Shown here one piece after another: positions 42,616-51,373 of a stretch of 64,000 bases of DNA. How positions within the stretch are numbered: position 1 is the stretch's first letter; every line of letters starts with the position of its first letter. Source of the stretch: a virus. Position numbers and translations under genes: made by a program. The DNA lies in the IMG/VR virus record IMGVR_UViG_3300030616_000506, positions 1-64,000 of that record. One strand, 5' to 3'. The notes beneath the pieces were generated by a model. That model made no database searches and was not told where the DNA came from. It was given only the letters and a program-made list of their open reading frames with translations.

Positions 42616-42634
42616 AATTATGTTGGATTCAATT
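42603..42634 (+). repeat. 3'-end repeat, copy 1 of 2
   Basis: AAAATAGGATAAAATTATG followed by TTGGATTCA recurs at 43743-43774 with two or three differences. Both copies cover the Lys-Ile-Gly ends of the two adhesin-like genes and the start of a vestigial frame behind each. This suggests duplication of an adhesin cassette with its downstream junction. Confidence 0.45.
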
Positions 42635-42666
42635 GAAATTTATATATCAGGAACAGGTGCTTTATA
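42619..42666 (+). pseudogene. vestigial C-terminal fragment (15 codons)
   Basis: ATG at 42619 opens a 15-codon frame, MLDSIEIYISGTGAL, that resembles the final residues of paralogue 2 and of the protein at 48289 (IEGMISGQGAL, IEGMISGTNSL). Its stop overlaps the next start (TAATG). It looks like the leftover end of a deleted third paralogue, still used to couple translation. Confidence 0.35.
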
Positions 42667-43755
42667 ATGCCAGATGCATATGAATACTTTACGGCACCAG
42701 CAAACTCCTTTGGAATAAAGGAAGCTAAATTTATTAAGTGGCCATATTTCTGGAATCTCCTTCACAATAATGCTGTATGGCAAATGGAGGGATGGAATCC
42801 AGTAACTGAAGAGTGGCAGGATAACTATGAAGGTACTAATCTAAATAACTGGTTAGATATAGATTTAGCACCAAATGAAGATGGATCTCAGGAAAAGATT
42901 ACTTTATCCTTTACATCTCCTTATACAACCAAATATAGATTTGGATTTGCATTCAATCTTAGAGTTAAACAATACATAGATAATAGTGGTAATCATCAAT
43001 ATACTCTCACTATCCCTACATCTGATGATGAAGAGGATGAAGAGTATGAGATAATATTTGATTGGTCTGATGTAGTTCCCTTAATACAGACTGGAACTAT
43101 TACAGTAACTCATGGTATTAAAGAAGTTGGTGGTAAGAATTATTTCTGGGTAAAATTAACAGGAACTAGTAATTTAGCTGAAGGAAATACATTTGTTATT
43201 GATCCTTGGTTTGGTAGTCAAGCAGAAGGAGGAACTATTGCTAGTATAGAGGATACTTTATATTCATCTTATGTTCAGATGGCTGCTGTAGATTCTATTG
43301 CTAATAGTATTACAGTACGTATAGCTACTGGAACATATGCTAAGGGAGTTAAATGTGCAATTTATGACTCTTCTCTTAATAAAATAGCTGAGACAGAGAG
43401 CATTAGTGCATTGAGGGATATTGATTGGTATACTTTTGAATTTGATATACCACCTGAATTAACGGCTAGTGCTTGGTATTATATTTGTGTTCTTGGGGAC
43501 GGTGGCTCTGGTAATAATTATGGTTATTATGCAACAAGTGGTGGTTGGGGAGTTTGGTCAGAATCTGAAAGTTATCCAACTATTCCTGCAACACTTGGGA
43601 AGGATTCAGAAAAAGATTCAAATGGCATTTTTAATATTTATTGTACTTATACTGAAATTAGTGGAGAAGAAACTTCTCCAGTCAAAGTAAATAAAGTTCA
43701 AGGTAAATTTGTTAAATTAAATAAAGTTAGTGGTAGAAAAATTAAAATAGGATAA
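42667..43755 (+). CDS. tail adhesin-like protein (362 aa)
   Basis: Residues 1-200 contain FIKWPYFWNLLHNNAVWQME, TTKYRFGFAFNLRVKQYID and a FVIDPWFG turn. Residues 205-325 form a second beta-sandwich module of the kind found in the neighbouring gene and hub (TIASIEDTLYSSYVQMAAV, KGVKCAIYDSSLNKIA). The C-terminus KVNKVQGKFVKLNKVSGRK matches that of the previous gene. Probable tail-tip or fibre protein that binds host surface material. Confidence 0.5.
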   Translation: MPDAYEYFTAPANSFGIKEAKFIKWPYFWNLLHNNAVWQMEGWNPVTEEWQDNYEGTNLNNWLDIDLAPNEDGSQEKITLSFTSPYTTKYRFGFAFNLRVKQYIDNSGNHQYTLTIPTSDDEEDEEYEIIFDWSDVVPLIQTGTITVTHGIKEVGGKNYFWVKLTGTSNLAEGNTFVIDPWFGSQAEGGTIASIEDTLYSSYVQMAAVDSIANSITVRIATGTYAKGVKCAIYDSSLNKIAETESISALRDIDWYTFEFDIPPELTASAWYYICVLGDGGSGNNYGYYATSGGWGVWSESESYPTIPATLGKDSEKDSNGIFNIYCTYTEISGEETSPVKVNKVQGKFVKLNKVSGRKIKIG

Positions 43756-43774
43756 AATTATGATGGATTCATTG
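43743..43774 (+). repeat. 3'-end repeat, copy 2 of 2
   Basis: This is the second copy of the sequence at 42603-42634. Here the frame behind the ATG (MMDSLDKIF) stops after nine codons, so nothing of the paralogue end survives. Confidence 0.45.
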
Positions 43775-43805
43775 GATAAAATATTTTAAGAATAGAGGTA
43801 ATTAA

Positions 43806-46541
43806 ATGGCAAGTACATGGTATTCTAGTATGAGCTCTGGATCGGTGATCCACTATACTAATTGGAATAATATGGTTGATACCATATGGTGTCAAGGTGG
43901 TATTAGCGGAAGCTATGTTGGCCACTCAAGTAATACTACTACTGCTCATGGATTAGATTCCTATGCAGGCAATACTAGTCTAGTAACTCTAGGTACTGTA
44001 ACTACAGGTACTTGGAATGGTACTGCTGTTGATAGTAATTATATAACATTAGCATCTGGTGAACAATATCATTCTGCTTATATGTCGGGTAGTAAGTACA
44101 CTAATGCTTATCTATCAGGTCATTATTATACTAGAGCTTATCAAAGTGCTCAGATTGCATCTTATGGTACATCTGATGTTGATATGAGTAATCTAATAGC
44201 TAGTACAAATGCAATAACTAGATTTGCAGATTCATCTTCTATACAAACTAAATTTTTATTAAGTGGAGAAACCTTAAATGCTATATCTGCTAATAGAATA
44301 TGGGCTGGTACCGGTTATATTTCTGCACAAACTGGTATATATGCTTATTTTATATCAGCCGAAAACACTAATTTAACAGGAACTGGTATATCTGATATAG
44401 TTGAGGATACCACTCCACAACTTGGAGGTGATTTGGATGCTAATTTAAAATCCATATACAATGCAACTAGTATATCAAGTTCATCAATATCTGGAGGTTC
44501 AATAATAACTAATTCTATAGGAATAGGTACAATAAATCCATCTGCATCTATTCATATAAGATATGGATATGCTCAAGGATTACCAGTTTTAGGTACTGAT
44601 GCTAATAAAGGTTTATTAATTCAAAATAATACTGATGGAACTTCTATTGCCTCTATGACTTTAATAGGAGGTGATGGAGCTGATGCTGGTGGTGGTGCTG
44701 CAAAAATACAATTCGGTGATAATGGAAATGATGATCAGGGATATATTACTTATGAGAATGCTACAAATTCATTTAAAATAGGTGCTAATCACGGTACTAG
44801 ATTAGTCTTATCTGGCAGTAAATTATATGTAGGTGGATCAAATACAGCTTCTTATCCACTACAAGTAAATGGCTCCACATATTCCACTGCATATTCAGGT
44901 GGTGTATATGGAGATGATGCAGATCATATATTCAAAAAAGCAGGAAATCAAATATTTAAGATAAACCAAGAAGCTAATGCATATAATCACACTAATTTAT
45001 ATGGATCTGATGATACTGGAGAATTTTTATATATATATGCTAATACTAAGGATGGTTACCCTAAAATACAACTTCAAGGAAGTGGAGGTACCTATATATG
45101 GCTGAAGTCTGGAGCAGCTTCTAGAGGTCTTTATATAGCAGATGATCTTAGAGGTCAATTAATTAGAATACATGCTACTGGAGGAACTACCGATACAACT
45201 AATAAAATAATAGGTGTTGGAACTGCTGATAGACTCTTTATAGGAGGAGCTAATAAATCTTCTCCCTATATATTAATTGGTAAAAATGAAGCAAGCGAAG
45301 GTATAGAATATAATGCTGAAGGAGATCACATCTTTAAAGTTGATGGAAATAATAGATTCAAAATAGATGATGTATATATATCAACATCTACTGGTTTATA
45401 TGCAGACTGGATCTCTGGTAATAATAGTAATTTATCAATGGCTCCTGGTGGCTCAGAGGGTCAAATACAATATAATAATACTACTATGGGAGGAGCTGAC
45501 GCTTTATACTGGGATGATACAACAAATAGATTAGGTGTTGGAACTGCAAATCCATCAGCTGCAGTTCATATAGCTAGTGGAACTGCAGAGGGATTAACCG
45601 GTTTGGCTGGAAGACAAACTGGTTTATTAATACAATCTAATGAAGATGCATCTAAAAAAGCTTATATTACTTTAATTGGTGGTGATGGAGCCGGAGGAGG
45701 AGCAGGTGGTGGATCCATAGAATTTGGTGATAGTGATAGTATATCTCAGGGATCTATAACTTATGCTAATGCAGATGATGAAATGAATTTTAGTGCTGAT
45801 AATGTTAACAGTATGAATTTAGCAAAACAAAAATTATATGTTGGTGGAGCAGTCACACCAAATTATACTCTACATGTTGGTGGTACTACTCATTCAGTAG
45901 TATATTCAGGTGGGGTATATGGTGATGAAACAGATCATATGTTTAAAAAAGCTGGAAATCAAATACTTAAAATAGATGACTCTGGAGATTATACACTATT
46001 ATATGGTAAAGATGCTACTACTAATAGTTTAAAGATATATGCAAATTCAGTTGATATAAATCCTCATATAGAAGCTCATGGAAGCTCTGGATTTTATGTA
46101 TATATACCATCTGGGTCATCAAATGGATTTTTTATGGTACAACCCAGTGGGGAGGCAAATTCTCAATTATTTAAATTTTATAAAAAGGATGCTGATAGAA
46201 CCTGTTATTTAGAGGGAACAGCAGGTAATCCAGATTATGATATACTGATTAGACCTAGACCTGGAGAACCTAGTATGAGATTAGATACTGTGGATGATAC
46301 AATAGAATTTCAAGTCGGTGGTAATGATAGGTTTAAGATAGATAACACTTATATTTCAACTTCTACAGGTTTGTATGCTTATTGGATATCTACTAATTCT
46401 AATGGTATGATAAGCTCATTTGATGGAGAATCTAATAAAATAGCTGTAGTTAAATCATCTGAAGATAAAATAGTATTTAGAGATATTGTATGTACTAAAA
46501 CTGATGTTGTTGTTGCTAATAATAGTGTTGTAATGGCTTAG
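43806..46541 (+). CDS. tail fibre protein (911 aa)
   Basis: The N-terminus (WNNMVDTIWCQGG, GHSSNTTTAHG) and the SAQIASYG repeats resemble the giant fibre. Two long related blocks follow, each starting with a GIGT-x-NPSA-x-HI motif near residues 239 and 577 and running through PLQVNGSTYSTAYSGGVYG and TLHVGGTTHSVVYSGGVYG. This G-x-x-x-P-x-x-x-L-x-V-x-G pattern is common in phage fibre shafts. No intramolecular chaperone of the endosialidase type is evident at the C-terminus. Probably a trimeric host-binding fibre. Confidence 0.75.
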   Translation: MASTWYSSMSSGSVIHYTNWNNMVDTIWCQGGISGSYVGHSSNTTTAHGLDSYAGNTSLVTLGTVTTGTWNGTAVDSNYITLASGEQYHSAYMSGSKYTNAYLSGHYYTRAYQSAQIASYGTSDVDMSNLIASTNAITRFADSSSIQTKFLLSGETLNAISANRIWAGTGYISAQTGIYAYFISAENTNLTGTGISDIVEDTTPQLGGDLDANLKSIYNATSISSSSISGGSIITNSIGIGTINPSASIHIRYGYAQGLPVLGTDANKGLLIQNNTDGTSIASMTLIGGDGADAGGGAAKIQFGDNGNDDQGYITYENATNSFKIGANHGTRLVLSGSKLYVGGSNTASYPLQVNGSTYSTAYSGGVYGDDADHIFKKAGNQIFKINQEANAYNHTNLYGSDDTGEFLYIYANTKDGYPKIQLQGSGGTYIWLKSGAASRGLYIADDLRGQLIRIHATGGTTDTTNKIIGVGTADRLFIGGANKSSPYILIGKNEASEGIEYNAEGDHIFKVDGNNRFKIDDVYISTSTGLYADWISGNNSNLSMAPGGSEGQIQYNNTTMGGADALYWDDTTNRLGVGTANPSAAVHIASGTAEGLTGLAGRQTGLLIQSNEDASKKAYITLIGGDGAGGGAGGGSIEFGDSDSISQGSITYANADDEMNFSADNVNSMNLAKQKLYVGGAVTPNYTLHVGGTTHSVVYSGGVYGDETDHMFKKAGNQILKIDDSGDYTLLYGKDATTNSLKIYANSVDINPHIEAHGSSGFYVYIPSGSSNGFFMVQPSGEANSQLFKFYKKDADRTCYLEGTAGNPDYDILIRPRPGEPSMRLDTVDDTIEFQVGGNDRFKIDNTYISTSTGLYAYWISTNSNGMISSFDGESNKIAVVKSSEDKIVFRDIVCTKTDVVVANNSVVMA

Positions 46542-46573
46542 ATTTAATAAAATTAATAAAGGAGATAATAATT

Positions 46574-46672
46574 ATGAATAATAAAAATAATAAAAGGAAT
46601 GTATATGATGTTTATTTTGGAATTGATAGAATAATGATTTATAATATGGACTTATTAAAAGGAGGTGGCTGA
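46574..46672 (+). CDS. micro-protein (32 aa) between fibre genes
   Basis: A strong AAAGGAGATAA ribosome-binding site precedes ATG 46574. The product is basic at the start (MNNKNNKRNVYDVYFGIDRI) and ends in LLKGGG, the codons of which form the GGAGGTGG ribosome-binding site of the next gene. That arrangement suggests a coupled leader peptide as much as a functional protein. Confidence 0.45.
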   Translation: MNNKNNKRNVYDVYFGIDRIMIYNMDLLKGGG

Positions 46673-46674
46673 TA

Positions 46675-47280
46675 ATGGTTCATCATTCTGGTTTAACTGG
46701 AACTCAACTCCATAATCCTAGAGGTATTCAGTATGCTGATGATATATTAGATTGGGATTCAAATCGTTGGTTTAATTCTGGTATTATATGGAATGGTAGT
46801 TACTGGGTTCCTAAATCAAGTAGTAATACATCAGAAGGAGGATCAGCTACTCTAGATGAATTAACCGATACTAATCTAACTACTCCAGCTAGTGGAGAAA
46901 CTTTAGTATATAAAGCTGATGATGAAAAATGGGAAAATGAGCTTCCATCTCTTACTTATAATGTGGCTAACGTTATACTATATTCAGGACAATATTTAAG
47001 TATGGCTAGATATTCTACTAGTGAATGTACTTATATATGGCAAGCATCTGTTTGTAATTCAGGTGGAGCATCCGTTAGTGGACTAAATATAGAATTATTA
47101 TGTAATGATACTAGTGTTTATAAAACATCATCTGCTATTTTACAGAAAGGATATCCTCTTGATAAAGCTCAACCAGGTGAAATAGAAATTAGAATAATGC
47201 ATTCAGGTGGACATACTTATGGAAGTCAAGAACATCAACTTGAATATGGTATGGGTTTTATGCAAGTATCTGTTTATTAA
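46675..47280 (+). CDS. fibre-associated protein (201 aa)
   Basis: The first 60 residues (ILDWDSNRWFNSGIIWNGSY) match a motif in the giant fibre near residue 2550 (NWDSTEFLNSGIMWDGTNW), showing module exchange among fibre genes. Residues 65-90 (LDELTDTNLTTPASGETLVY) are a common phage fibre repeat. The C-terminal 110 residues form a beta domain with two Cys. It is probably the tip or an accessory of a fibre. Confidence 0.6.
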   Translation: MVHHSGLTGTQLHNPRGIQYADDILDWDSNRWFNSGIIWNGSYWVPKSSSNTSEGGSATLDELTDTNLTTPASGETLVYKADDEKWENELPSLTYNVANVILYSGQYLSMARYSTSECTYIWQASVCNSGGASVSGLNIELLCNDTSVYKTSSAILQKGYPLDKAQPGEIEIRIMHSGGHTYGSQEHQLEYGMGFMQVSVY

Positions 47281-47295
47281 TCTAGGGAGTAATAT

Positions 47296-47568
47296 ATGAC
47301 TAATATTAATTATCCAGAATCAGTAACTAACAATTATGAGAAAGCAGCTTTTCTTTATAGAGTTCAGGAATTATTGAGATTAGAATTCAATAATAAGGGT
47401 AAACAATATAGAGAGAAGAAAATCTCAGATGAGGATTGGAAATCCTATAAAAAGGAGTGGGATAATAAACATCTAAAGATAGTTAATGCTATGTTAGAAA
47501 TTAGATCTCAACTTCAAAATGATGATAGTTTAGAGGTTGATCTAGAAAATATCTTTACTGGTAAATAA
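47296..47568 (+). CDS. hypothetical helical protein (90 aa)
   Basis: The protein is charged and helical, with YEKAAFLYRVQELLRLEFNN and a Lys/Glu-rich centre, and ends DDSLEVDLENIFTGK. A GGGAGTAAT sequence precedes the start. No family is recognised. The position in the fibre region, with no signal or membrane segment, suggests a cytoplasmic assembly helper or minor virion part. Confidence 0.45.
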   Translation: MTNINYPESVTNNYEKAAFLYRVQELLRLEFNNKGKQYREKKISDEDWKSYKKEWDNKHLKIVNAMLEIRSQLQNDDSLEVDLENIFTGK

Positions 47569-47570
47569 AT

Positions 47571-48263
47571 ATGCCTATAGAAGATTTTCATAAACTTTAT
47601 GTTGAACTAGATCCTAGTAGTAAAATAACTAAGAGTCACACTAGAGTAACCGCTAATTCTTTACCTAGAAATGAAGTTGCATATGTCTATAAAGACTTTG
47701 GTAAAGATTATTTTAAAGATATTATCCATCTTTTTGAAATATTTATAGGGACATATGATGCTAATTCAGAGTGTGTATTATATGGAGTAGAAAATAACTT
47801 AGGAGATTATGCCCAATGTACAGCTGCAGGTCTTGCTGGGTTCCATGCTTTAATTATAAATACAGAAAATAAGAGATATCTTTATTTTAAGGACAATGAT
47901 TCTCACAGTGATTCTAATGCTACTATTGGAATAAATACCCTTTATTATCCTAAGATAACTAGAGTTGGTACCACAGTTTCAATGGTTATTTATACAGATG
48001 CTGCTAGAACTAATATTCTTGATACTGTATCTATAACTACATCAGCTGAAGGATTGAGATATTTATATCCTTTAATGGGAGATAGTGGAGATCAAGCTGA
48101 TCAAATCTTTAATGGATATTCTCAGAATTATGATTTACAAGAAGGACATCCTTATACAAAGGGAGGAACCTACTTAGGTTCAATGAATTATGGTGATGGA
48201 ACCCATTTGAGATCATCTAATAATGGGAATAAGGATAATCTAATAGGCACTTGTTACCAATAA
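47571..48263 (+). CDS. lectin-like virion protein (230 aa)
   Basis: The protein is beta-rich with a jelly-roll pattern: LYVELDPSSKITKSHTRVTA, HLFEIFIGTYDANSECVLYG, ALIINTENKRYLYFKDND, and TTVSMVIYTDAARTNILDTV. The last two blocks are typical of LamG or concanavalin-like domains that bind sugar. It lies among fibre genes, so a host-glycan-binding role is plausible. Confidence 0.5.
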   Translation: MPIEDFHKLYVELDPSSKITKSHTRVTANSLPRNEVAYVYKDFGKDYFKDIIHLFEIFIGTYDANSECVLYGVENNLGDYAQCTAAGLAGFHALIINTENKRYLYFKDNDSHSDSNATIGINTLYYPKITRVGTTVSMVIYTDAARTNILDTVSITTSAEGLRYLYPLMGDSGDQADQIFNGYSQNYDLQEGHPYTKGGTYLGSMNYGDGTHLRSSNNGNKDNLIGTCYQ

Positions 48264-48288
48264 CTTTTTATATATATAAGTAATTGAT

Positions 48289-48831
48289 ATGGCATCTGAT
48301 AAGCAAAATTATCCCAATGCTGGTCATAAAGCATTTCCCTATTTTTTTACTACTGATGAAGATGATGTTAATCCCATAGAGGGATTTTGGTTAAAGGAGC
48401 CTTACTCTCCACCCTTTGTGGAGGATTATAAATATAACTATGATCTAGCTATATTCTATAATTCTTTAGCAGGAAATGATTTTGTTGATTGTAGATGTAG
48501 CAGATGGGATATTCAGAATTATAATGTTATAGTGGAGACATGGTTAAATTCTACAGACTTAAAGAGTATTAGAGATAATATAAGACCTGGAGCTGTAGGT
48601 GAACTATATAATATATTAGGAAGACCTCGATATTACGATAAAACCTGGAGAGGTAAAAATACTCTAAGGTTATTACCTACACCATCATCTGCTAGTATGA
48701 GAACTAGTAATCTAAAAAATATGAGAGATGAGACATTAATATATGTTAAAAATATAACCACTCATCCCATAAATGAAAATTGGACTGAAATAAAAATAGA
48801 GGGAATGATTAGCGGAACTAATAGTTTATAA
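48289..48831 (+). CDS. tail-tip paralogue 3 with N-terminal extension
   Basis: Residues 65-180 match the gene at 41559: CRCSRWDIQNYNVIVETWLN, RPGAVGELYNILGRPRYYDK and IEGMISGTNSL. Residues 1-60 (ASDKQNYPNAGHKAFPYFFT, then WLKEPYSPPFVEDYKYNYD) are specific to this copy. The leader has a long TTTTTATATATATAAG stretch that could be a TATA element, though its distance to the ATG is short. It is the last gene of the plus-strand operon. Confidence 0.55.
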   Translation: MASDKQNYPNAGHKAFPYFFTTDEDDVNPIEGFWLKEPYSPPFVEDYKYNYDLAIFYNSLAGNDFVDCRCSRWDIQNYNVIVETWLNSTDLKSIRDNIRPGAVGELYNILGRPRYYDKTWRGKNTLRLLPTPSSASMRTSNLKNMRDETLIYVKNITTHPINENWTEIKIEGMISGTNSL

Positions 48832-49003
48832 AAAAGTCGAGGACTACCAAAAAAAGGCTCAAATTTTGCTCGAGGATTGCCGGAAACGGCCCTCTCGCTG
48901 CAAAACGTTTTTCACGAATGGTAAAGGTCCAACCATATAAAAAAAGGGGTATTTTCCCTCCTGTTATAAGGAGAGAATTAAAGTGCCTCAGAATCGCTTA
49001 AAA
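48832..49003. terminator. convergent intergenic region with GNRA hairpin
   Basis: The gap between the two convergent operons is clearly richer in G+C than its flanks. GAGG-ATT-GCCG-GAAA-CGGC-CCTC at 48872-48894 forms an eight-pair stem with a three-base bulge and a GNRA tetraloop. A second hairpin, CTCCT-GTTATA-AGGAG, lies at 48958-48973. A-tracts of six or seven at 48832, 48849 and 48939, which read as T-tracts on the minus strand, and T5 at 48908 on the plus strand could end transcription in both directions. GTCGAGGACT and GCTCGAGGAT form a short repeat. A structured small RNA is an alternative. Confidence 0.5.
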
Positions 49004-49855
49004 TCAATCTTTATTTTTGGTGCTCATAGCACCCTTAATTTTAAGCCAATCTTTATTTTTTCTAATTTCTATATTCTTTTTCCATGATGCATCCAATACT
49101 TTTGGGTCTATGCCTAACTCTCTGGATTTATATATTAGTGATCTAAGATCCTTAGGAAAACATAATCCTCCAAAACCAAAGTCTCCATCATGTCCCGGAA
49201 CATCCATATGAGAATTACCTATTCTACCGTCAGCTAATAGCATTTTCTTTACCTCTTCAAAATCTATACCTAATTTTTGGCATATCTGATAATATTCGTT
49301 CATTAATGATACTTTAACTGAAAAGAAACAGTTGGCTGAATATTTAACCATTTCAGCTGTAGTTGGATCAGTCCAATATATAGGAGTATGGATAAATCTC
49401 TCTCTATAGAGTTTATCTACTTCACATAGATCATCTGGATCTCCCCCTATAATAATTCTAGAAGAATTTATAAAATCTAATTTTGATGTTCTTGCAGTTA
49501 AAAACTCTGGATTAAACACAATTCTTAAGTGAGGTATATTTTTTTTTATTCTCTCCGTAGTTCCAGGAGGAATAGTGGATTTTATTATAAGTATCTTTTT
49601 TGGAGTAATATATTCTCTACTTTTTTCTATTGTTTTTTCCAATATAGAAATATCACATTCTCCTGTATCAATATCAGATGGTGTAGGTACACATATAAAT
49701 ATAAAGTCACTATCCCTTATAGTCTCTTCAAATGTATTCTCAGATATAATAGGATCTATATCATATATTCTAAAATCAGCTATTTGAGCAAATCCATGTT
49801 GAATTGCTCTTCCGACCATTCCAAATCCTATAATTCCTATTATACATTTCTTCAT
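49004..49855 (-). CDS. short UDP-sugar dehydrogenase family protein
   Basis: The protein has 283 residues. Residues 1-170 form the NAD-binding domain (IGIIGFGMVGRAIQHGF, FIFICVPTPSD, STIPPGTTERIKK, NPEFLTAR). Residues 170-270 form the dimer domain with the catalytic motif FGFGGLCFPKDL (Cys plus Lys-Asp). The C-terminal sugar-nucleotide domain of about 100-150 residues is missing compared with UDP-glucose or UDP-N-acetylmannosamine dehydrogenases. It may be a shortened, still active enzyme making a uronic-acid-type sugar. It is the last gene of the minus-strand operon and overlaps the upstream methyltransferase gene (ATGA). Confidence 0.75.
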   Translation of the reverse strand: MKKCIIGIIGFGMVGRAIQHGFAQIADFRIYDIDPIISENTFEETIRDSDFIFICVPTPSDIDTGECDISILEKTIEKSREYITPKKILIIKSTIPPGTTERIKKNIPHLRIVFNPEFLTARTSKLDFINSSRIIIGGDPDDLCEVDKLYRERFIHTPIYWTDPTTAEMVKYSANCFFSVKVSLMNEYYQICQKLGIDFEEVKKMLLADGRIGNSHMDVPGHDGDFGFGGLCFPKDLRSLIYKSRELGIDPKVLDASWKKNIEIRKNKDWLKIKGAMSTKNKD

Positions 49856-50421
49856 ATCTTTTTCCTCATAACTACAAGTGTATTTCTTCTACCATATAGT
49901 TCTCTGGGTATCTTATTTTTTCCAATTGATTTTATTATATCAAAGTACTCTTCAAGTCCATATAGTGTATCTAAATTATGATAATAATCATGTATAAATA
50001 AAACTGATTTCTCATCCATATATTTGAGGGCTGCTAAAGCACAAGCTTTTCTAGATCTACCATCTATTAATATTGCATCAAATCTTTTCTCTCCAAATTT
50101 CTCTATATAATTTATGTAATTTTTATAAAATATATCATCACAATATGGATATTTATCTACCTTTTTAACTTTCGCTAGATTCATATATACATTATCATAA
50201 CGTTTAAATTTCTCTATCCTATCTTTAACTTGTAAGAAAAAGTCCTTGTCATGCTCTATACTATAGTATTTTTTTACAAATTTTGGAAAGTAGACTGTAC
50301 TACCACCTGCTCCCCACTCTAACATTATGCTATTCTTATCTAAATAAGATACAACACAAGAAATCTCTTTAAGTGTCATTAATGGAGTATCACCTAAATT
50401 TCCTTTTTTACTTATCTTCAT
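49852..50421 (-). CDS. SAM-dependent methyltransferase-like protein
   Basis: I start at ATG 50421 (MKISKKGN) because the longer frame overlaps the sugar kinase by 68 bases. The 189-residue product has IMLEWGAGGSTVYFPKFV as a SAM-binding motif, YSIEHDKDF as the acidic loop after strand 2, and FDAILIDGRSRKACALAAL near the fourth strand. This resembles the class I methyltransferase families found in surface-polysaccharide clusters. The substrate is probably a sugar or lipid precursor, but this is inferred from context. Confidence 0.6.
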   Translation of the reverse strand: MKISKKGNLGDTPLMTLKEISCVVSYLDKNSIMLEWGAGGSTVYFPKFVKKYYSIEHDKDFFLQVKDRIEKFKRYDNVYMNLAKVKKVDKYPYCDDIFYKNYINYIEKFGEKRFDAILIDGRSRKACALAALKYMDEKSVLFIHDYYHNLDTLYGLEEYFDIIKSIGKNKIPRELYGRRNTLVVMRKKI

Positions 50422-51373
50422 ATATAATCCTTGTTCCCTCATCCTCAAAGTTAAATGGTAATTCCTTAAGATCACTTAGGGCATATCTAACATCATTCTG
50501 TTTATCTGGTTCACAATAGAATAAAATAAAACCACCAGATCCAGCTCCACATATCTTTCCACCCTTAGCTCCAGATTTTATTCCTCTATTATAAATATCA
50601 TCTATTATATTATTACTAACCTTACCAGTACTCTTCTTTATTTTCCATACTTCATTAAGATAATAACCCATATCTTTTAGGTTATCTTTAATTATATCAT
50701 CATAAATGCACTTTGCTAACCAACATAGATCAGATACATCATTATATATGTCATCATATCTTTCTTTTTGGTCCTTCAATACACTTCCAGCACATCTCGT
50801 CATACCAGTATGAAATAATAACATATTATCCTGCATTTTATTATAGGTCTCTATATCAGTAAATACTGGAGATATCTTAACTCCTTTTCTATTAAATATC
50901 AACTTATTTAGACCTCCAAAGGTACATGCATATTGATCTTGTTTACCTATTGGTTCTCCCAATATTTCTATTTCAATCTTACATGCATCTTCAGCTAATT
51001 TGGATCTATTGAAGGTTATACCCTTATATGTATATAGTGCATTAAGTAATCCAACGGTAAACGCAGAACTTGATCCTAATCCACTTCCTCCTACTGTATC
51101 TGCTAGAGATACTATTTCAAGAGGTTCTTCTATATCAGCGTACTTAAGACATTCTCTAATTATAGGATGTTTGATATCATTTATATTACTTACAGTTTCT
51201 ACATCTCTATAAACTACTCTAAACTTATCTGAATGACTTTTGGTTATCATAACATATATATATTTATCTATTGTTGTTGATATCACAAATCCATCATTAT
51301 GTTTATAGTAATTCTCTAGGTCTGATAGACCTCCAGCGAGACTTAATCTATAAGGTGTCTTAGATATTATCAT
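50408..51373 (-). CDS. GHMP sugar kinase (heptose-7-P kinase-like)
   Basis: The protein has 321 residues, complete for the family. N-terminal ISKTPYRLSLAGGLSDLENY is the substrate loop seen in HddA and fucokinase-like enzymes. GGSGLGSSSAFTVGLLNALY is the ATP-binding loop and KICGAGSGGFILFYC the third motif. HddA phosphorylates D-glycero-D-manno-heptose 7-phosphate at O1, a step to GDP-heptose. The other heptose enzymes are not in this window, though they may lie beyond the right edge, so the substrate is uncertain. It overlaps the epimerase gene upstream by 14 bases. Confidence 0.75.
   Translation of the reverse strand: MIISKTPYRLSLAGGLSDLENYYKHNDGFVISTTIDKYIYVMITKSHSDKFRVVYRDVETVSNINDIKHPIIRECLKYADIEEPLEIVSLADTVGGSGLGSSSAFTVGLLNALYTYKGITFNRSKLAEDACKIEIEILGEPIGKQDQYACTFGGLNKLIFNRKGVKISPVFTDIETYNKMQDNMLLFHTGMTRCAGSVLKDQKERYDDIYNDVSDLCWLAKCIYDDIIKDNLKDMGYYLNEVWKIKKSTGKVSNNIIDDIYNRGIKSGAKGGKICGAGSGGFILFYCEPDKQNDVRYALSDLKELPFNFEDEGTRIIYEDK

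Noticed and set aside
49529-49981. Plus-strand ORF of 150 codons in the glycan operon
   Set aside because: Its sequence is Tyr/Ser/Phe-rich noise opposite two well-supported minus-strand genes.
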